The notes under the pieces were generated by a model. That model saw only the letters and a program-made list of their open reading frames with translations. It did no database searches and was not told the origin of the DNA. From positions 124,001-188,000 of the forward strand of contig LTDK01000173.1 of assembly GCA_001642415.1 (NCBI GenBank): 64,000 nt of DNA. The letters run 5' to 3'. Positions 37,402 to 47,095 of this stretch are shown in pieces (within the stretch, counting starts at the first letter, position 1; the number at the start of each line of letters is the position of its first letter). The stretch is from Nematocida ironsii. Its lineage: Eukaryota; Microsporidia. Position numbers and translations under genes: made by a program.

Positions 37402-38205
37402 GTGAAAATCTTTACTAAATTATTTTCCATTATATTTACTACCACTACCAACCATAAAAGAGCCCAGACTAACTCAGAGAAGACAATAACTCAAACTAAC
37501 CAAAAATAATAAATGAAATTCTATAGATATAATTATACAGGAATTAAAAGGTTTAATATACTCATAAATAATCAGAACCCGATTTTTTCTAAATATAACA
37601 TGTAAGTTTCTATAATTAATGAATATTTCAAATTGCCCAATATATAACTTAAATCATAAACTTACCCTCTTTATACCTCTAAATTAAAACTGTAATACTT
37701 AATAATATAAAGTCTAACTCAAATAAACTAAATAATCTTAATGTTCTTATAATTATAATTGTACATAATGATTATTTATATAAGAATCCTAAAATACCTT
37801 ATGATAACTCATTCACTTCGGCTGATTCTTTATTTAAATTTCGGAGTTATTTCTCTGATTATTTCTGAGTATTTTAAAAGTTTCTAATGCGTATACATAA
37901 TCTATTAAATTTAAAAATAAAAATACAAAAAGATAAAATAGTTTATAAACCTTTCATTTAATTTACCTATCAGTAGAGAGGATGCTATAGGACGCTTTGT
38001 CAGTAAAGCATAAGAACAAATTAGGAATAAGAAATACCTAGTAAACACACAGAAACAATTATTTATCTTTATAAGAGATAATTATACAGTTAAACTATTA
38101 GTAGAGTAATATAGAATGTCAATCACTGATTTATCTGTAATTAACACTATATAATACACAGTATGTAATTTCGGGTTATTATATGAATATGTTAATTTTT
38201 AATTC
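37402..38205. other. Long AT-rich spacer
   Basis: About 800 bp with no gene recognised. AAATTTCGGAGTTATTTC occurs at 37846-37862, and an exact TAATTTCGGGTTATTATA at 38166-38182, some 25-40 bp downstream of the Mpv17 stop. A short hairpin GCTTT/AAAGC with a 6-nt loop lies near 37996-38011 in a slightly less AT-rich patch, too short to call an RNA. Confidence 0.5.
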
Positions 38206-38766
38206 CTACTCCTGTCTAGCTATCTTTACATACGTATTCCATATTAAAGAAGCAGTGCTAATAAATAGCACACGCATCTCTAATGGTACAAATAAGAAAT
38301 TAATCATCTGTAGAACAGGCCAAATCTTATAACTATCAAATAGTATACTGAAATAATCTATTACGACTTTTCTTAAACTGAACTTTGAACTATCAACTAA
38401 ACTAGCAACAAATATAAACATAAACGTACCGATGGGAGACCACACTAGTTGGTCAAACAGCATTTTATAAAAAGCTATTTTAACCCTCTGCGGTGTGAGC
38501 CCTCTCATCCTGTTGAATTTATCTGTGCTGTAGCTGTCTATGGTAGAGTACATTAAAAAACTTATATTTCCTGTTATGAATCCATACAATCCCATTAAAA
38601 GTGGCGTCTTAAAGTAGGATACCATGACTCCCATTATTATCTGGCCTAGAAGGTCTGAAACTGCTAGTATTATTGCTGTTGGCCCTCCCTGTAGTAGAAA
38701 GTCTTTAAGTGTGAGCTTATTCGCTTTCTTTTCCTCTCCAATTATTCCTCGTTTGTTTATTTTCAT
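38206..38766 (-). CDS. Mpv17/PMP22-family membrane protein
   Basis: Mpv17/Sym1 proteins form small membrane channels of mitochondria and peroxisomes. The 186 residues have four hydrophobic segments. The family C-terminal signature is present: KMLFDQLVWSPIG (compare DQxxWAPxG), YKIWPVLQMINFLFVPLEMRVLFISTASLIWNTYVK (WPxxQxxNFxxVPxxxR...WNxYLS). Microsporidia have a mitosome but no respiratory mitochondria, so a mitosomal or other organelle role is possible. The start overlaps the stop of the upstream 67-residue ORF by four nucleotides (ATGA). Confidence 0.85.
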   Translation of the reverse strand: MKINKRGIIGEEKKANKLTLKDFLLQGGPTAIILAVSDLLGQIIMGVMVSYFKTPLLMGLYGFITGNISFLMYSTIDSYSTDKFNRMRGLTPQRVKIAFYKMLFDQLVWSPIGTFMFIFVASLVDSSKFSLRKVVIDYFSILFDSYKIWPVLQMINFLFVPLEMRVLFISTASLIWNTYVKIARQE

Positions 38767-38966
38767 ATTGCTTCAAAAAATCCACTTATTTTAGAATATC
38801 GGAGTTTTAATTGCTTCACGTTCACTCGAGTGCCCGCAGAGGGATCATTGTACTTTTTAGGCGAAAACCGGTTCTCAACCGGGTAGATAAGTCGCTGGCC
38901 GAAGGTCTTTTGCTTTTTATTTAGACTTTCAAATTTTCTATCATTCGCCATTGATACAAACATCAT
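38763..38966 (-). CDS. Small basic protein upstream of and overlapping the Mpv17 gene
   Basis: The 67 residues start MMFVSMANDRK (alternative start at the third Met, residue 6) and are basic with a C-terminal RVNVKQLKLRYSKISGFFEAI helix. Residues in the segment NRFSPKKYNDPSAGTRVNVKQ look selected (Pro, Gly and basic residues), so it is probably a real gene. I do not recognise the family. Its TGA stop lies inside the ATGA that starts the Mpv17 gene, a stop-start overlap typical of co-transcribed genes and rare in eukaryotes. Confidence 0.55.
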   Translation of the reverse strand: MMFVSMANDRKFESLNKKQKTFGQRLIYPVENRFSPKKYNDPSAGTRVNVKQLKLRYSKISGFFEAI

Positions 38967-39359
38967 TACAGAAAAAGCTATTTAATAACTAAGATTAATA
39001 TAAGTATAATCCAGAATAATAAGGTTTAATATACAGAGATATTCTGTGGTACGCAGAAATATACAAGAGCATTCGAGCACATTCAGAGATATACTCGTTA
39101 GAAATAAGAAGTAACCGTGCAAATAGTAGTAATAACAGTTAATTTTCATGTTATTTATAATTGTGACAGGAAATTAAGAAATAATCAGAAATATATGTAC
39201 AATAGCATATTATATTGCGAAGTTGTACTGTAGATAGCGCGGGGTTAGTCTGAAGTATTATAATATCCTGCTGTGGGTGGAGAGGGTAATTCGAGTCTAA
39301 ACTTTACAATTTATTTATTTAAAATCCGAATATAACCTGGCGCTCCTGAATTATACTGG
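38967..39359. other. AT-rich spacer downstream of the secreted protein
   Basis: About 390 bp. A less AT-rich patch at 39236-39290 (GATAGCGCGGGGTTAGTCTG, GCTGTGGGTGGAGAGGG) was examined as a possible tRNA, but no acceptor pairing or T-loop fits. No gene was recognised. Confidence 0.4.
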
Positions 39360-39764
39360 CTAATACCCATATGGCGTATCATCACATAGACCTGATGAAA
39401 GACCCGCTGCCACTCTGGAATATCTAGAATACCCTGAGGCTGCAGCTGCAGCAGCAGATGCTGTATCTGATGCACCAGCAGCATACGCGCCACCACATGC
39501 ACCATATGCTCTGCTTCCATATGCTGCATGCCTTCTTGCGTTGTGGTATGAACTGTGATATATATGACCATACGGAGTGCCATACGGAGTTAAATATGCA
39601 GAACTGTACGCATGCAACCCGGCGTGCTGTCTAAGATACTCTAATGAATGGTATGGGTGCGCATATGGTCCTAGCGGGTGATATCTTGAGCCTCTCCACC
39701 CTTCTGTATAATAGTATCCAGATATGTGCGCTGCATATAATATTATGACTAATAATACGTTCAT
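39360..39764 (-). CDS. Secreted Tyr/Gly/Ala/His-rich low-complexity protein
   Basis: The 134 residues begin with a clear signal peptide (MNVLLVIILYAAHISG) and then consist almost entirely of Tyr, His, Gly, Ser, Ala and Pro: YHPLGPYAHPYHSLEY, LTPYGTPYGHIYHSSYH, AYGSRAYGACGGAYAAG, then an Ala/Ser run and YSRYSRVAAGL. Only two or three Cys are present. The composition recalls structural silk-like, eggshell or spore-wall proteins. Spore wall, polar tube or exported host-facing roles are possible; none is shown. It is markedly more GC-rich than its surroundings. The frame in another phase across its 3' part is a shadow. Confidence 0.7.
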   Translation of the reverse strand: MNVLLVIILYAAHISGYYYTEGWRGSRYHPLGPYAHPYHSLEYLRQHAGLHAYSSAYLTPYGTPYGHIYHSSYHNARRHAAYGSRAYGACGGAYAAGASDTASAAAAAASGYSRYSRVAAGLSSGLCDDTPYGY

Positions 39765-40053
39765 TACGAAAAAAGCCCAGTTTTATTTAAATTCTTTTTC
39801 TAGTGATTGTGTGTCTTATTCAGCGAATGAAAGCCCCGTGCAATAAAACACAAAAATGATTTATGTATAAAACACGGCAACCATCTTTATATGTGCTTAG
39901 AAACATGCTTCAAACTCGCCTGGTGGGTGGAAAATATTAATTTGTCTTTAAAATTATATGAAACTTCTGATATGCATGAAACACAGCAAGACAGAAAAAC
40001 ACGCACAATGCAAATAACAGTAGAATTGCATACTCGCATAGATATAAAACTCT

Positions 40054-40722
40054 TTATTTCTCTGCCCTAATCATCATATCTAGCCATTTAAAAGCAAGCA
40101 TAAACCCATTATTTGGGGTTGAAATAGAGTCTGTCACTACACAGCAATAATTAGCAGAAACTCTTCTTCCATTCTCTCCCTCTCCTACAACTATACCAAG
40201 TGTGTTGCACAAATGGTTCAGATACACCTCATCTAGAGCAGGTGCTGGCTCATTTGGATGGCGCATAGACCATACTTTCTTCCACATGTCTGTCTTGTTA
40301 AACAGCACAGCAACTGGAAGAGACTTCTTCCCAGACTTCTCCATAGTATAGAATAGCTGTGCATATGTCTTTGCTACTATTGCGTATCTGTCAAAGTCAG
40401 TTATGTCTATTAGGAATATTATCCCCTGTGAGTGCATAAAGTACATGCTCCACCCTAGCCTTGCTGCCTCGTGCCCTCCTAAGTCGTTTATTGTCACTTT
40501 CATATTTCCTATTTGAAGAGTTTCTTCTCTGACAGACTGAGTCGGTGCTACAGTGTGCACTGTGTCTGTTTTAAGCCTTAGCAGAAGGGTTGTTTTACCT
40601 GCATTATCAATCCCTAAAAACAAAATGTGTGTTTCTTTCCCGAATAGTCTCTCAAATATTGCTCTGGGCCCCTTTTCTATTAAATCTAGTAATATCTGTT
40701 TACCTTTCTCATAATACTCCAT
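40054..40722 (-). CDS. SAR1: Small COPII GTPase Sar1
   Basis: Sar1 starts COPII coat assembly at ER exit sites. From the ATG at 40722 the protein has 222 residues; a TTG three codons upstream was discarded. P-loop GIDNAGKTT at 37-45, switch I T61 in PTQSVREETLQIG, G3 DLGGHEAARLGW at 80-91, NKTD at 142-145. The amphipathic N-terminus (about 8-25, KQILLDLIEKGPRAIFERLF) matches the membrane-inserting helix of Sar1 but is longer and differs in sequence. The insert WKKVWSMRHPNEPAPALDEVYLNHL is longer than in yeast Sar1 (190). The C-terminal region is typical (FMLAFKWLDMMI). Confidence 0.94.
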   Translation of the reverse strand: MEYYEKGKQILLDLIEKGPRAIFERLFGKETHILFLGIDNAGKTTLLLRLKTDTVHTVAPTQSVREETLQIGNMKVTINDLGGHEAARLGWSMYFMHSQGIIFLIDITDFDRYAIVAKTYAQLFYTMEKSGKKSLPVAVLFNKTDMWKKVWSMRHPNEPAPALDEVYLNHLCNTLGIVVGEGENGRRVSANYCCVVTDSISTPNNGFMLAFKWLDMMIRAEK

Positions 40723-41278
40723 GTTAAACAAAGAAAATTCAAAGACAATTTAAAGAAAAATATGATTAAACAGCTATAATACAACAGAATCAATAAGGTA
40801 TGACGGACTAATACAGATAACACAATACATTCAATGTGCACCTTATAAATATAGCAATAATATCACACACGTATATTATCTGAAAAAATACACGGTACAA
40901 CCGATAAATACAGAAAAATACTATAAGAACCCGCTAATATCATATAATACGCCAGAGAACTATATCAAAGAACACAAAAACATGCAAAACATATAAAAAT
41001 ACAAATTATACACTTATTTCACAATAAGAGAATAATTTATAAATTGTTCTTACGAATATACCATATACCACATACATACTCATAGTTCTACTATAGCTCT
41101 GAATATTTTTGTAAATATTAACAGTACATCGTAAATTGTGTATGAAAGAGTCTTACACACAAATTAAATTGTTGGATTTAAAGTAGCTTGTGTTATTTTG
41201 TGTTATTTCTAGTAATATTTATTATATCTATCCCATTTCTCCTAAACTAGAAATACTCTTTGGTGGAATTGCATTATT
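40723..41278. other. AT-rich spacer
   Basis: About 555 bp between two minus-strand genes. I see no repeats, no motif of the TTCGGGTTAT family, and no RNA or protein gene. Confidence 0.5.
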
Positions 41279-41740
41279 CTACTTTTTCAGTTGACTCCAC
41301 CCGCAGACACTGCCAAGTGGATTCGTGAGGAGTTCAAACTCTTCATCCACCTCTGTTACCATAAAGTAAAAAGTGTCTAAACACTTGAAGTATCTAGTAA
41401 GAACAGCATAGTGCATTTCTGAGTTGCATTCTACTTTTGCACAGTCTATTTTTATGTGAATAATCTTTCCGTCTTTTGTCTGGCTGGTTAGTGGCCCTTT
41501 AAAATTCACACAAGCATTATTGTTAAAAACAAACTTCCATCCATTTTCTGACATTTCCCATGATATAAGAAAGTTCTTCAATCCTCTTTTTATAGTAATT
41601 AATGAGAACGGAGATATAAAATACGTATTTACTCGAATATACCCATCTAATTTGAAATACTTTACCATTTCTTCTTGATCTAATCTGTTTATCAGCGCAT
41701 TCACTTTCTTCAATAGCGCATTTCCTTCAATGGAATCCAT
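41279..41740 (-). CDS. Hypothetical protein, 153 residues
   Basis: From the ATG at 41740 (a TTG six codons upstream was discarded) the protein begins MDSIEGNALLKKVNALINRLDQEEMV, a helical N-terminus, followed by mixed strands with several aromatic residues (ISWEMSENGWKFVFNN) and a final VCGWSQLKK. The size and pattern are protein-like but match no family I know. It is divergent from ALG7, with about 77 bp between the starts. Confidence 0.55.
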   Translation of the reverse strand: MDSIEGNALLKKVNALINRLDQEEMVKYFKLDGYIRVNTYFISPFSLITIKRGLKNFLISWEMSENGWKFVFNNNACVNFKGPLTSQTKDGKIIHIKIDCAKVECNSEMHYAVLTRYFKCLDTFYFMVTEVDEEFELLTNPLGSVCGWSQLKK

Positions 41741-41817
41741 AGATAGCAGAAATAACAATTATTGAATTTATGAATATTTAATTCATAAAAAATTTAATTG
41801 GGCGCTAAGCTTCTGAA

Positions 41818-43155
41818 ATGATTGGTTCCTACATTACATATTTCATGTGTGCTATTAATAATATTACCCCTAGGATTATAAATGCACAAAATAATTCTGT
41901 GCCCACTCCAAGGAGCATACTCAGTGAGTCTTCTTCATATTCAGGACCTGTCAAAACAGGTATACCTGCAGTAAAAAAAACAATAGAGTTAAATATACAT
42001 AGCATCACACATAAAACAGCTGGTTTTGCAGGTGTAAGCAAAACCTGTGCACTGCTGAGTATTCCAATTATGTCTGGAATTGTATCGTATAAACTCTCTC
42101 TATATTTTATGAAACTAAGCAGAACATTCGGCATAGATCACCATAAGAGAAGCAAAGAAAAGATACCAGAATCAATTGGATTGTCATCCGCTATTTCCTT
42201 TGTGCTTTGTATATTTATTCTTTCTTCATTCTTTCCCAGCTACAAGGAGAGCCTTCTCATATTTTCTAATACAATCATTCTGAACACTCTAATGGGGTAT
42301 GTAGATGATACGGTGGATCTAAGCTGGAGTTGCAAACTACTATTCCCAATTATTGCCACCTTTCCTTTGATTATAACGTATAGTGGAAGTACTTCAATGG
42401 TTGTTCCATTTTATGGTGTATACAACTTGGGAAATATTTTCTATGCATTACTAATTTTACTGGGAATATACTTTACAAATGCCATTAATATTCTGAGTGG
42501 GATTAATGGAGTAGAGTGTGGTCAAATACTAGTAATTAGTAGTATGATGTGCATTGATAGGTGTATATTCCCAGATGAAAAGAGTACACTAAGCGCACTT
42601 CTCTGCCTATCACTATTCACATCTTCATATGGATTATTTATGTGGAATAAGTATCCATCTAAATGCTTTGTTGGTGATGTATTCTGTTACTTCTCAGGAT
42701 CAGCCCTTCTGTGCATTGGGTTATTCGGCGGATTTATGAAAACTCTTTTTCTGTTTCTTATTCCACAGCTGTTTAATTTTGTGCTAAGTACACCACAGAT
42801 GTTTAAAATACTCCCATGCCCAAGACACAGAATGCCCTCTGTAAAGCATTTAGATGGGCCAGAAAGTATTACAGCTCTTATTCCCTCAACCATGCAGTGC
42901 AAGAAGACTTACATTGCCACAGGATATTTGCGCCAGGCAATAGTAAGAGTATATAAATTCTTCAATCTTGTATCATACACTGAAAATGAAGAGACCGTTG
43001 AAATCAGTAATTTTACTATTCTAAATGTTATTTTAGTATGGTGTGGTCCTATTCAAGAGAAAACTCTCTTTTATATATACTCAGCTATCCAGGCCGCAGT
43101 ATGCACATTTATTATACTAATTAAATTGTACTTTGTTCCAAATGAGTCCAAGTAA
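41818..43155 (+). CDS. ALG7: UDP-GlcNAc:dolichyl-phosphate GlcNAc-1-P transferase (DPAGT1/Alg7)
   Basis: First step of lipid-linked oligosaccharide synthesis for N-glycosylation, in the ER membrane. The 445 residues have about ten membrane spans. Family landmarks in order: KIPESIGLSSAISFVLCIF, MGYVDDTVDLSWSCKLLFPI (the Asp-rich loop, compare FADDVLNLRWRHKLLLP), FTNAINILSGINGVECGQ, NKYPSKCFVGDVFCYFSG and LIPQLFNFVLSTPQMFKILPCPRHRMPS. The alignment to human DPAGT1 is close enough to exclude bacterial MraY. Length is near human (408), with an N-terminal extension of about 50 residues rich in Ser/Pro. Alg7 is notable because N-glycosylation is reported lost in most studied microsporidia. Confidence 0.93.
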   Translation: MIGSYITYFMCAINNITPRIINAQNNSVPTPRSILSESSSYSGPVKTGIPAVKKTIELNIHSITHKTAGFAGVSKTCALLSIPIMSGIVSYKLSLYFMKLSRTFGIDHHKRSKEKIPESIGLSSAISFVLCIFILSSFFPSYKESLLIFSNTIILNTLMGYVDDTVDLSWSCKLLFPIIATFPLIITYSGSTSMVVPFYGVYNLGNIFYALLILLGIYFTNAINILSGINGVECGQILVISSMMCIDRCIFPDEKSTLSALLCLSLFTSSYGLFMWNKYPSKCFVGDVFCYFSGSALLCIGLFGGFMKTLFLFLIPQLFNFVLSTPQMFKILPCPRHRMPSVKHLDGPESITALIPSTMQCKKTYIATGYLRQAIVRVYKFFNLVSYTENEETVEISNFTILNVILVWCGPIQEKTLFYIYSAIQAAVCTFIILIKLYFVPNESK

Positions 43156-43859
43156 CCAGTAATAACTAAAAATACTTTAAGCTGTCTATAAACAAGATTA
43201 AACAACTGTGCAATATATTTTAAATCCAAAGCATATTCCTGTATGAAATCAAATAAACACTGAATATTTGTGTATTCTTAATAAAAAAGTTATATTTACA
43301 CCAATTAACTAGTATGTAACCCATTTGACACATTTATTGCACTATTTTCCAATTATATCTCAAATATTTAATCTATTTGTATTATAATTATATCTTTATG
43401 ACATATTTGCTGTAAAATACTGCTGTGGTAAAGGTCTATTTTTAATTTATATTCACTTAGAAAATATTAGCATTGTAGCTACAGTAGCAATTTAGTTGAA
43501 TTCTTTTTGGTTTTGTTTCGCATGGTTTTGTTATATTTTCATTATTTCTATCTATTTTGTTTTCACACTTCAATAAATGACAGTATAACATCACACTTAG
43601 ACTTACATACTCCTAACTGGTCAGTTAATAAATTGAACAGCTTATATATGACTCTGTGAAAACAAATAACCAGTAGTAGCAGAGATTTATACCTCACTGG
43701 TCTCCCATAGTTAGATTACTGCTGTCTAATTGCTTTGTGCTATCAGGAGAAAATATCAACTATCAAATATTAATTATGTTTTATGGGGTATCAACACTTT
43801 ATCACTTTAATACATGCACTATAAATTATAGACAGATAATTTTTGTTTTTATTAAGCAA
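43156..43859. other. AT-rich spacer before the large secreted-like protein
   Basis: About 700 bp between two plus-strand genes. The stretch 43600-43740 is less AT-rich (CTAACTGGTCAGTTAA; AACCAGTAGTAGCAGAG), but no structure or RNA family was recognised. The downstream open frame begins within this stretch at non-ATG or earlier ATG (43776) codons. Confidence 0.4.
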
Positions 43860-46679
43860 ATGCAAACTATACGAGATATATACGTTATTCCTCTACAAAT
43901 AATATTTCAACTGGCATTTATTTCACAGATAGTGCAGGGAATAGTCCAAGAACATGAATTTAGACAATTTGAGTCAGATTTAGAGTATAAAAACGGAGTA
44001 GTGCTCAGAATAAACCCAGAAGGATCACTGAATTTATTGCGCGGGCATATATTTAATCTAAGAGGATTTATGTATGACAAGCGATACATGGACTTTCACG
44101 TATATATTAGATACATATTGGATGCAATCGAAAATAAGAAAGAATCTATTTGTTCTTCTGGAATTCTTTCATTTCATAGATTTGAATCCGGTGATTCTTT
44201 TTATATGAAAGAAAAAAAATACATATTCCAATGCCCCGAGAAAGACCATAGTAAAAGTTATTTTACTTCATTAATTAGAATGTTTTCATCTACACATGAT
44301 AATGCTTCTATAAAAACGAATGGGCCTAATATTTCATTTACTGGATTCCTTCAAGAGAAAACTGTAGAGCCATTTTCATATGACATATTAGCGTCTCTTC
44401 TTCTTTTATCTGAAGGAATGCCACTTTCCATATGCATAGAAGGAGATCCTAGAAATGAAAATAAGAAAAGAATAGTTCTAAAGAAAAAAAACATGAATGA
44501 TGAATACTTCTCTGTTGGCTTAGATATATCTGGCAATAATGCAGAGAATTTATCTAAAGCATACTATACTATAATTAGAGATGTGTTTGATGTATTTACT
44601 ACTAAGTGCAAAAAAAAGAAGTGTGTATACCATGCATCTTTAGACTCTTTAGTTAATAGTATGCAAAGCTTTGAAGAAGGAGTATTTTTGGACAATGTTG
44701 GGTTTTTAATACAATCGTATCTCTATGAGTACTTAAACGCAGACACGGCAATACTGTTTTTTAATGCAGTGTACAATATAATAAGTGAATATCTCCCAGA
44801 GAAGGGTACTTCTATTCTTAGCGTACAGGAGACAGCGTGTAAGAGAATATTTGAGAGACTTTTTATTTCTAAAGAATGTACAGAAGATATTAGTTTATTT
44901 TCTTATTCTAAATTATTTGAGAACATAAATCTTACTTCAAGCAATTATAACTCTCACATACCATACACTATAGAGAATGAGACAGAAATAAATATATACA
45001 ATGGGTATAGTCCAGTAATATACTGGAAAAGCTATTTTAAAGAGATATGTCCTTTCAGCAGCATCGGTACTATATCCTATAACTTACTTAGTCTATTCTG
45101 CTTCTTACTATATGACCCAGATGATAATGTGTATGCCACTAACCATATGGCTTCAAAAACCAGTATGATTTATAATTTCTTTTCTAAGAACTATATGCCA
45201 GAATATCTATCTGAACTCGATATAAAAAATGAATGGATACAGATTATTTCTAGTATATTTAGTGCGCGAAATACACCAAGTTATATCCATCCCCCATTAA
45301 ATATTTTAAATATCCTATACATTATTTCTATTCTAACAGAAAATTACTCAAGTGAAAGGCATATTTTAGATAGCTTTATGCATGACCTACACAATCCACT
45401 GATAAGTACCAAAGATATTTATGCTCGCATAGAAACGTATACAGCCGAAAAAATTATTAGTCTTTGTCCGCCGTGGAATAAAGTGAATGTGCGCATAGAG
45501 TGGATGGAAAAGTGTAAAGAAAAAAATGACAAGTTCAATCTTTTTGGGTCTATCTATATAGAATGTGTTAAAGACAATGCTAGTGCTAATTCCGGCATTA
45601 AAGACAAAAAAGCACCCTACTCAATTAATACACAAAAAGAGACTAACACTATTTGGATATATACTATGCCACTGTATAATCAGCCAGAAAAAAATCTATG
45701 CATAGGCACCTTTCTAAATCTAAAGATTCAATGTATTGCTAATAACAACTCGTTTATAAAATATCTTCTTCTATATTACCTTGATGTAGAAGTCAGAAAG
45801 CTATATGAGATAAATACAGTCAATTCTCTGGCAAAGCATGAGATTAACGAATTTATGCAAAAAAAAGTACTACACTTAAATAGATTATTTCTATTAGATA
45901 AGATTCATGATAATGCATATAAATACGATCTAATCACATATATTTGTATGTACTGCATAGACAATAAGATTCCTAGAACACACTTAATATTTAGATTTGC
46001 ACTTAATATTCTAGGCAGCTGTTGTAATGAAAGGCTGAATGTTGTGCATAAAATGCTTGCAGGGCTAATATTCTATGATGGAGTAAACATATTCACTAAA
46101 CATAATAATAAAACTTTACTGTCGGCGCATACACCCAAGCACAGCAACACACTCATTAGAAACACTGCTTTTAATATTTTATCAAATGGATCGCTGAGAA
46201 CATCTATATTAAACTATGCCATGAATCGATCTCCCAATACACTCCTGCACTGTTTTAAAGTTATAGTGTGCGCATATTCTGATTTACGAGTTCCTTTTGA
46301 TGTATACAAATTATTTCATAAAAAGGAAGTATTTAACTTTCTCACTCCAGGTGGAACCACTAAATACATTAAATTGTTTATAAAGATCAGTAAATCTTTA
46401 AATTTGAAAGAATCCGCTGCTTTAAACCGAACTTACTTCCACTGGTTTATTCTCGCATGTGAGATGAATACGCGAGACAGCCATCTTATTATAACAACAT
46501 ACAAATTTATTAAAGACCTAGACAAGCACGATTTTTTAGAAAAAGAGCATTCTAAAAGGTACAAAAAGGCACTAGCCGTTCTAGACCAAATTCAAGAAAG
46601 AAATAAGAGCAGTAAAACCCACAAAACTCCGGTTAATACATCTAAACAATCTAATTTTGTTTATTATTCAATTGAGTGA
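43860..46679 (+). CDS. Large secreted-like protein, unrecognised
   Basis: I do not recognise this protein of about 939 residues. I chose the ATG at 43860 because it is followed at once by a hydrophobic signal-like stretch (VIPLQIIFQLAFISQIVQG) and the acidic mature-like start EHEFRQFESDLEY; the frame also has an ATG at 43776, which would add 28 residues, and opens at a GTG at 43737. The body is rich in Ile, Tyr, Ser and Asn with few obvious repeats; the C-terminal 30 residues are Lys/Ser/Thr-rich. Codon use fits the AT-rich genome. A secreted or surface role is inferred from the leader only. Confidence 0.65.
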   Translation: MQTIRDIYVIPLQIIFQLAFISQIVQGIVQEHEFRQFESDLEYKNGVVLRINPEGSLNLLRGHIFNLRGFMYDKRYMDFHVYIRYILDAIENKKESICSSGILSFHRFESGDSFYMKEKKYIFQCPEKDHSKSYFTSLIRMFSSTHDNASIKTNGPNISFTGFLQEKTVEPFSYDILASLLLLSEGMPLSICIEGDPRNENKKRIVLKKKNMNDEYFSVGLDISGNNAENLSKAYYTIIRDVFDVFTTKCKKKKCVYHASLDSLVNSMQSFEEGVFLDNVGFLIQSYLYEYLNADTAILFFNAVYNIISEYLPEKGTSILSVQETACKRIFERLFISKECTEDISLFSYSKLFENINLTSSNYNSHIPYTIENETEINIYNGYSPVIYWKSYFKEICPFSSIGTISYNLLSLFCFLLYDPDDNVYATNHMASKTSMIYNFFSKNYMPEYLSELDIKNEWIQIISSIFSARNTPSYIHPPLNILNILYIISILTENYSSERHILDSFMHDLHNPLISTKDIYARIETYTAEKIISLCPPWNKVNVRIEWMEKCKEKNDKFNLFGSIYIECVKDNASANSGIKDKKAPYSINTQKETNTIWIYTMPLYNQPEKNLCIGTFLNLKIQCIANNNSFIKYLLLYYLDVEVRKLYEINTVNSLAKHEINEFMQKKVLHLNRLFLLDKIHDNAYKYDLITYICMYCIDNKIPRTHLIFRFALNILGSCCNERLNVVHKMLAGLIFYDGVNIFTKHNNKTLLSAHTPKHSNTLIRNTAFNILSNGSLRTSILNYAMNRSPNTLLHCFKVIVCAYSDLRVPFDVYKLFHKKEVFNFLTPGGTTKYIKLFIKISKSLNLKESAALNRTYFHWFILACEMNTRDSHLIITTYKFIKDLDKHDFLEKEHSKRYKKALAVLDQIQERNKSSKTHKTPVNTSKQSNFVYYSIE

Positions 46680-47095
46680 ATAAATTCATTAGAATTGTAA
46701 GTGAAACACCCTATATACTAACCGTTTAATAACCAATAAAAATAATACACGTTTATTGGTATGTAATTTTCTGGAATATACCCCTCTACCTAAGGAACCA
46801 ATATTCTGTTATATTATATCCCCTTATTAATAGGTATATTTTATTATTATACGTATATTTAGTGTATTTATACCATTATACAGTGTGTTTTATTGTATAG
46901 AAGCTTTTCAGAGAATAATTAGTAATGTTTTATAAGTAAAATTCAACTTTATTTATAAAAGATAGCGACTTTTGATGTATTACTATGCAATGTATCGGTT
47001 AGACATTTTAGAACCTCATTGGGTCATTATACGGAGAAAAGGATTTAACGTTGATTGGCTAGATAAAGTATAAATATAACCGAAAATTGCCAAGT
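46680..47095. other. Spacer with TATA-like element and AACCTCATTGGGT
   Basis: About 415 bp. AACCTCATTGGGT at 47012-47024 also occurs exactly at 16331-16343. TTTAACGTTGATT (47044) precedes TAAAGTATAAATATAA at 47064-47079, a TATA-like block about 17-30 bp before the next ATG. No gene was recognised. Confidence 0.45.

Noticed and set aside
39236..39290. tRNA-like patch
   Set aside because: No acceptor stem pairing, no anticodon arm and no GTTCRA T-loop could be fitted.
39311..39583. 90-residue minus-strand frame overlapping the secreted protein
   Set aside because: Out-of-frame translation; the overlapping frame has a real signal peptide and biased but coherent composition.
41818..43155. Bacterial MraY/WecA-type transferase acquired by transfer
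   Set aside because: The insertion pattern and blocks (SRVFVGDxFCYF, PQxFNFxxSxPQ, CPRHRxP) are those of eukaryotic DPAGT1/Alg7.
43737..43859. GTG/ATG-initiated N-terminal extension of the large secreted-like protein
   Set aside because: The extension starts at a GTG or at ATG 43776, and the later ATG at 43860 starts directly at a signal-like leader; the longer form is less likely but not excluded.
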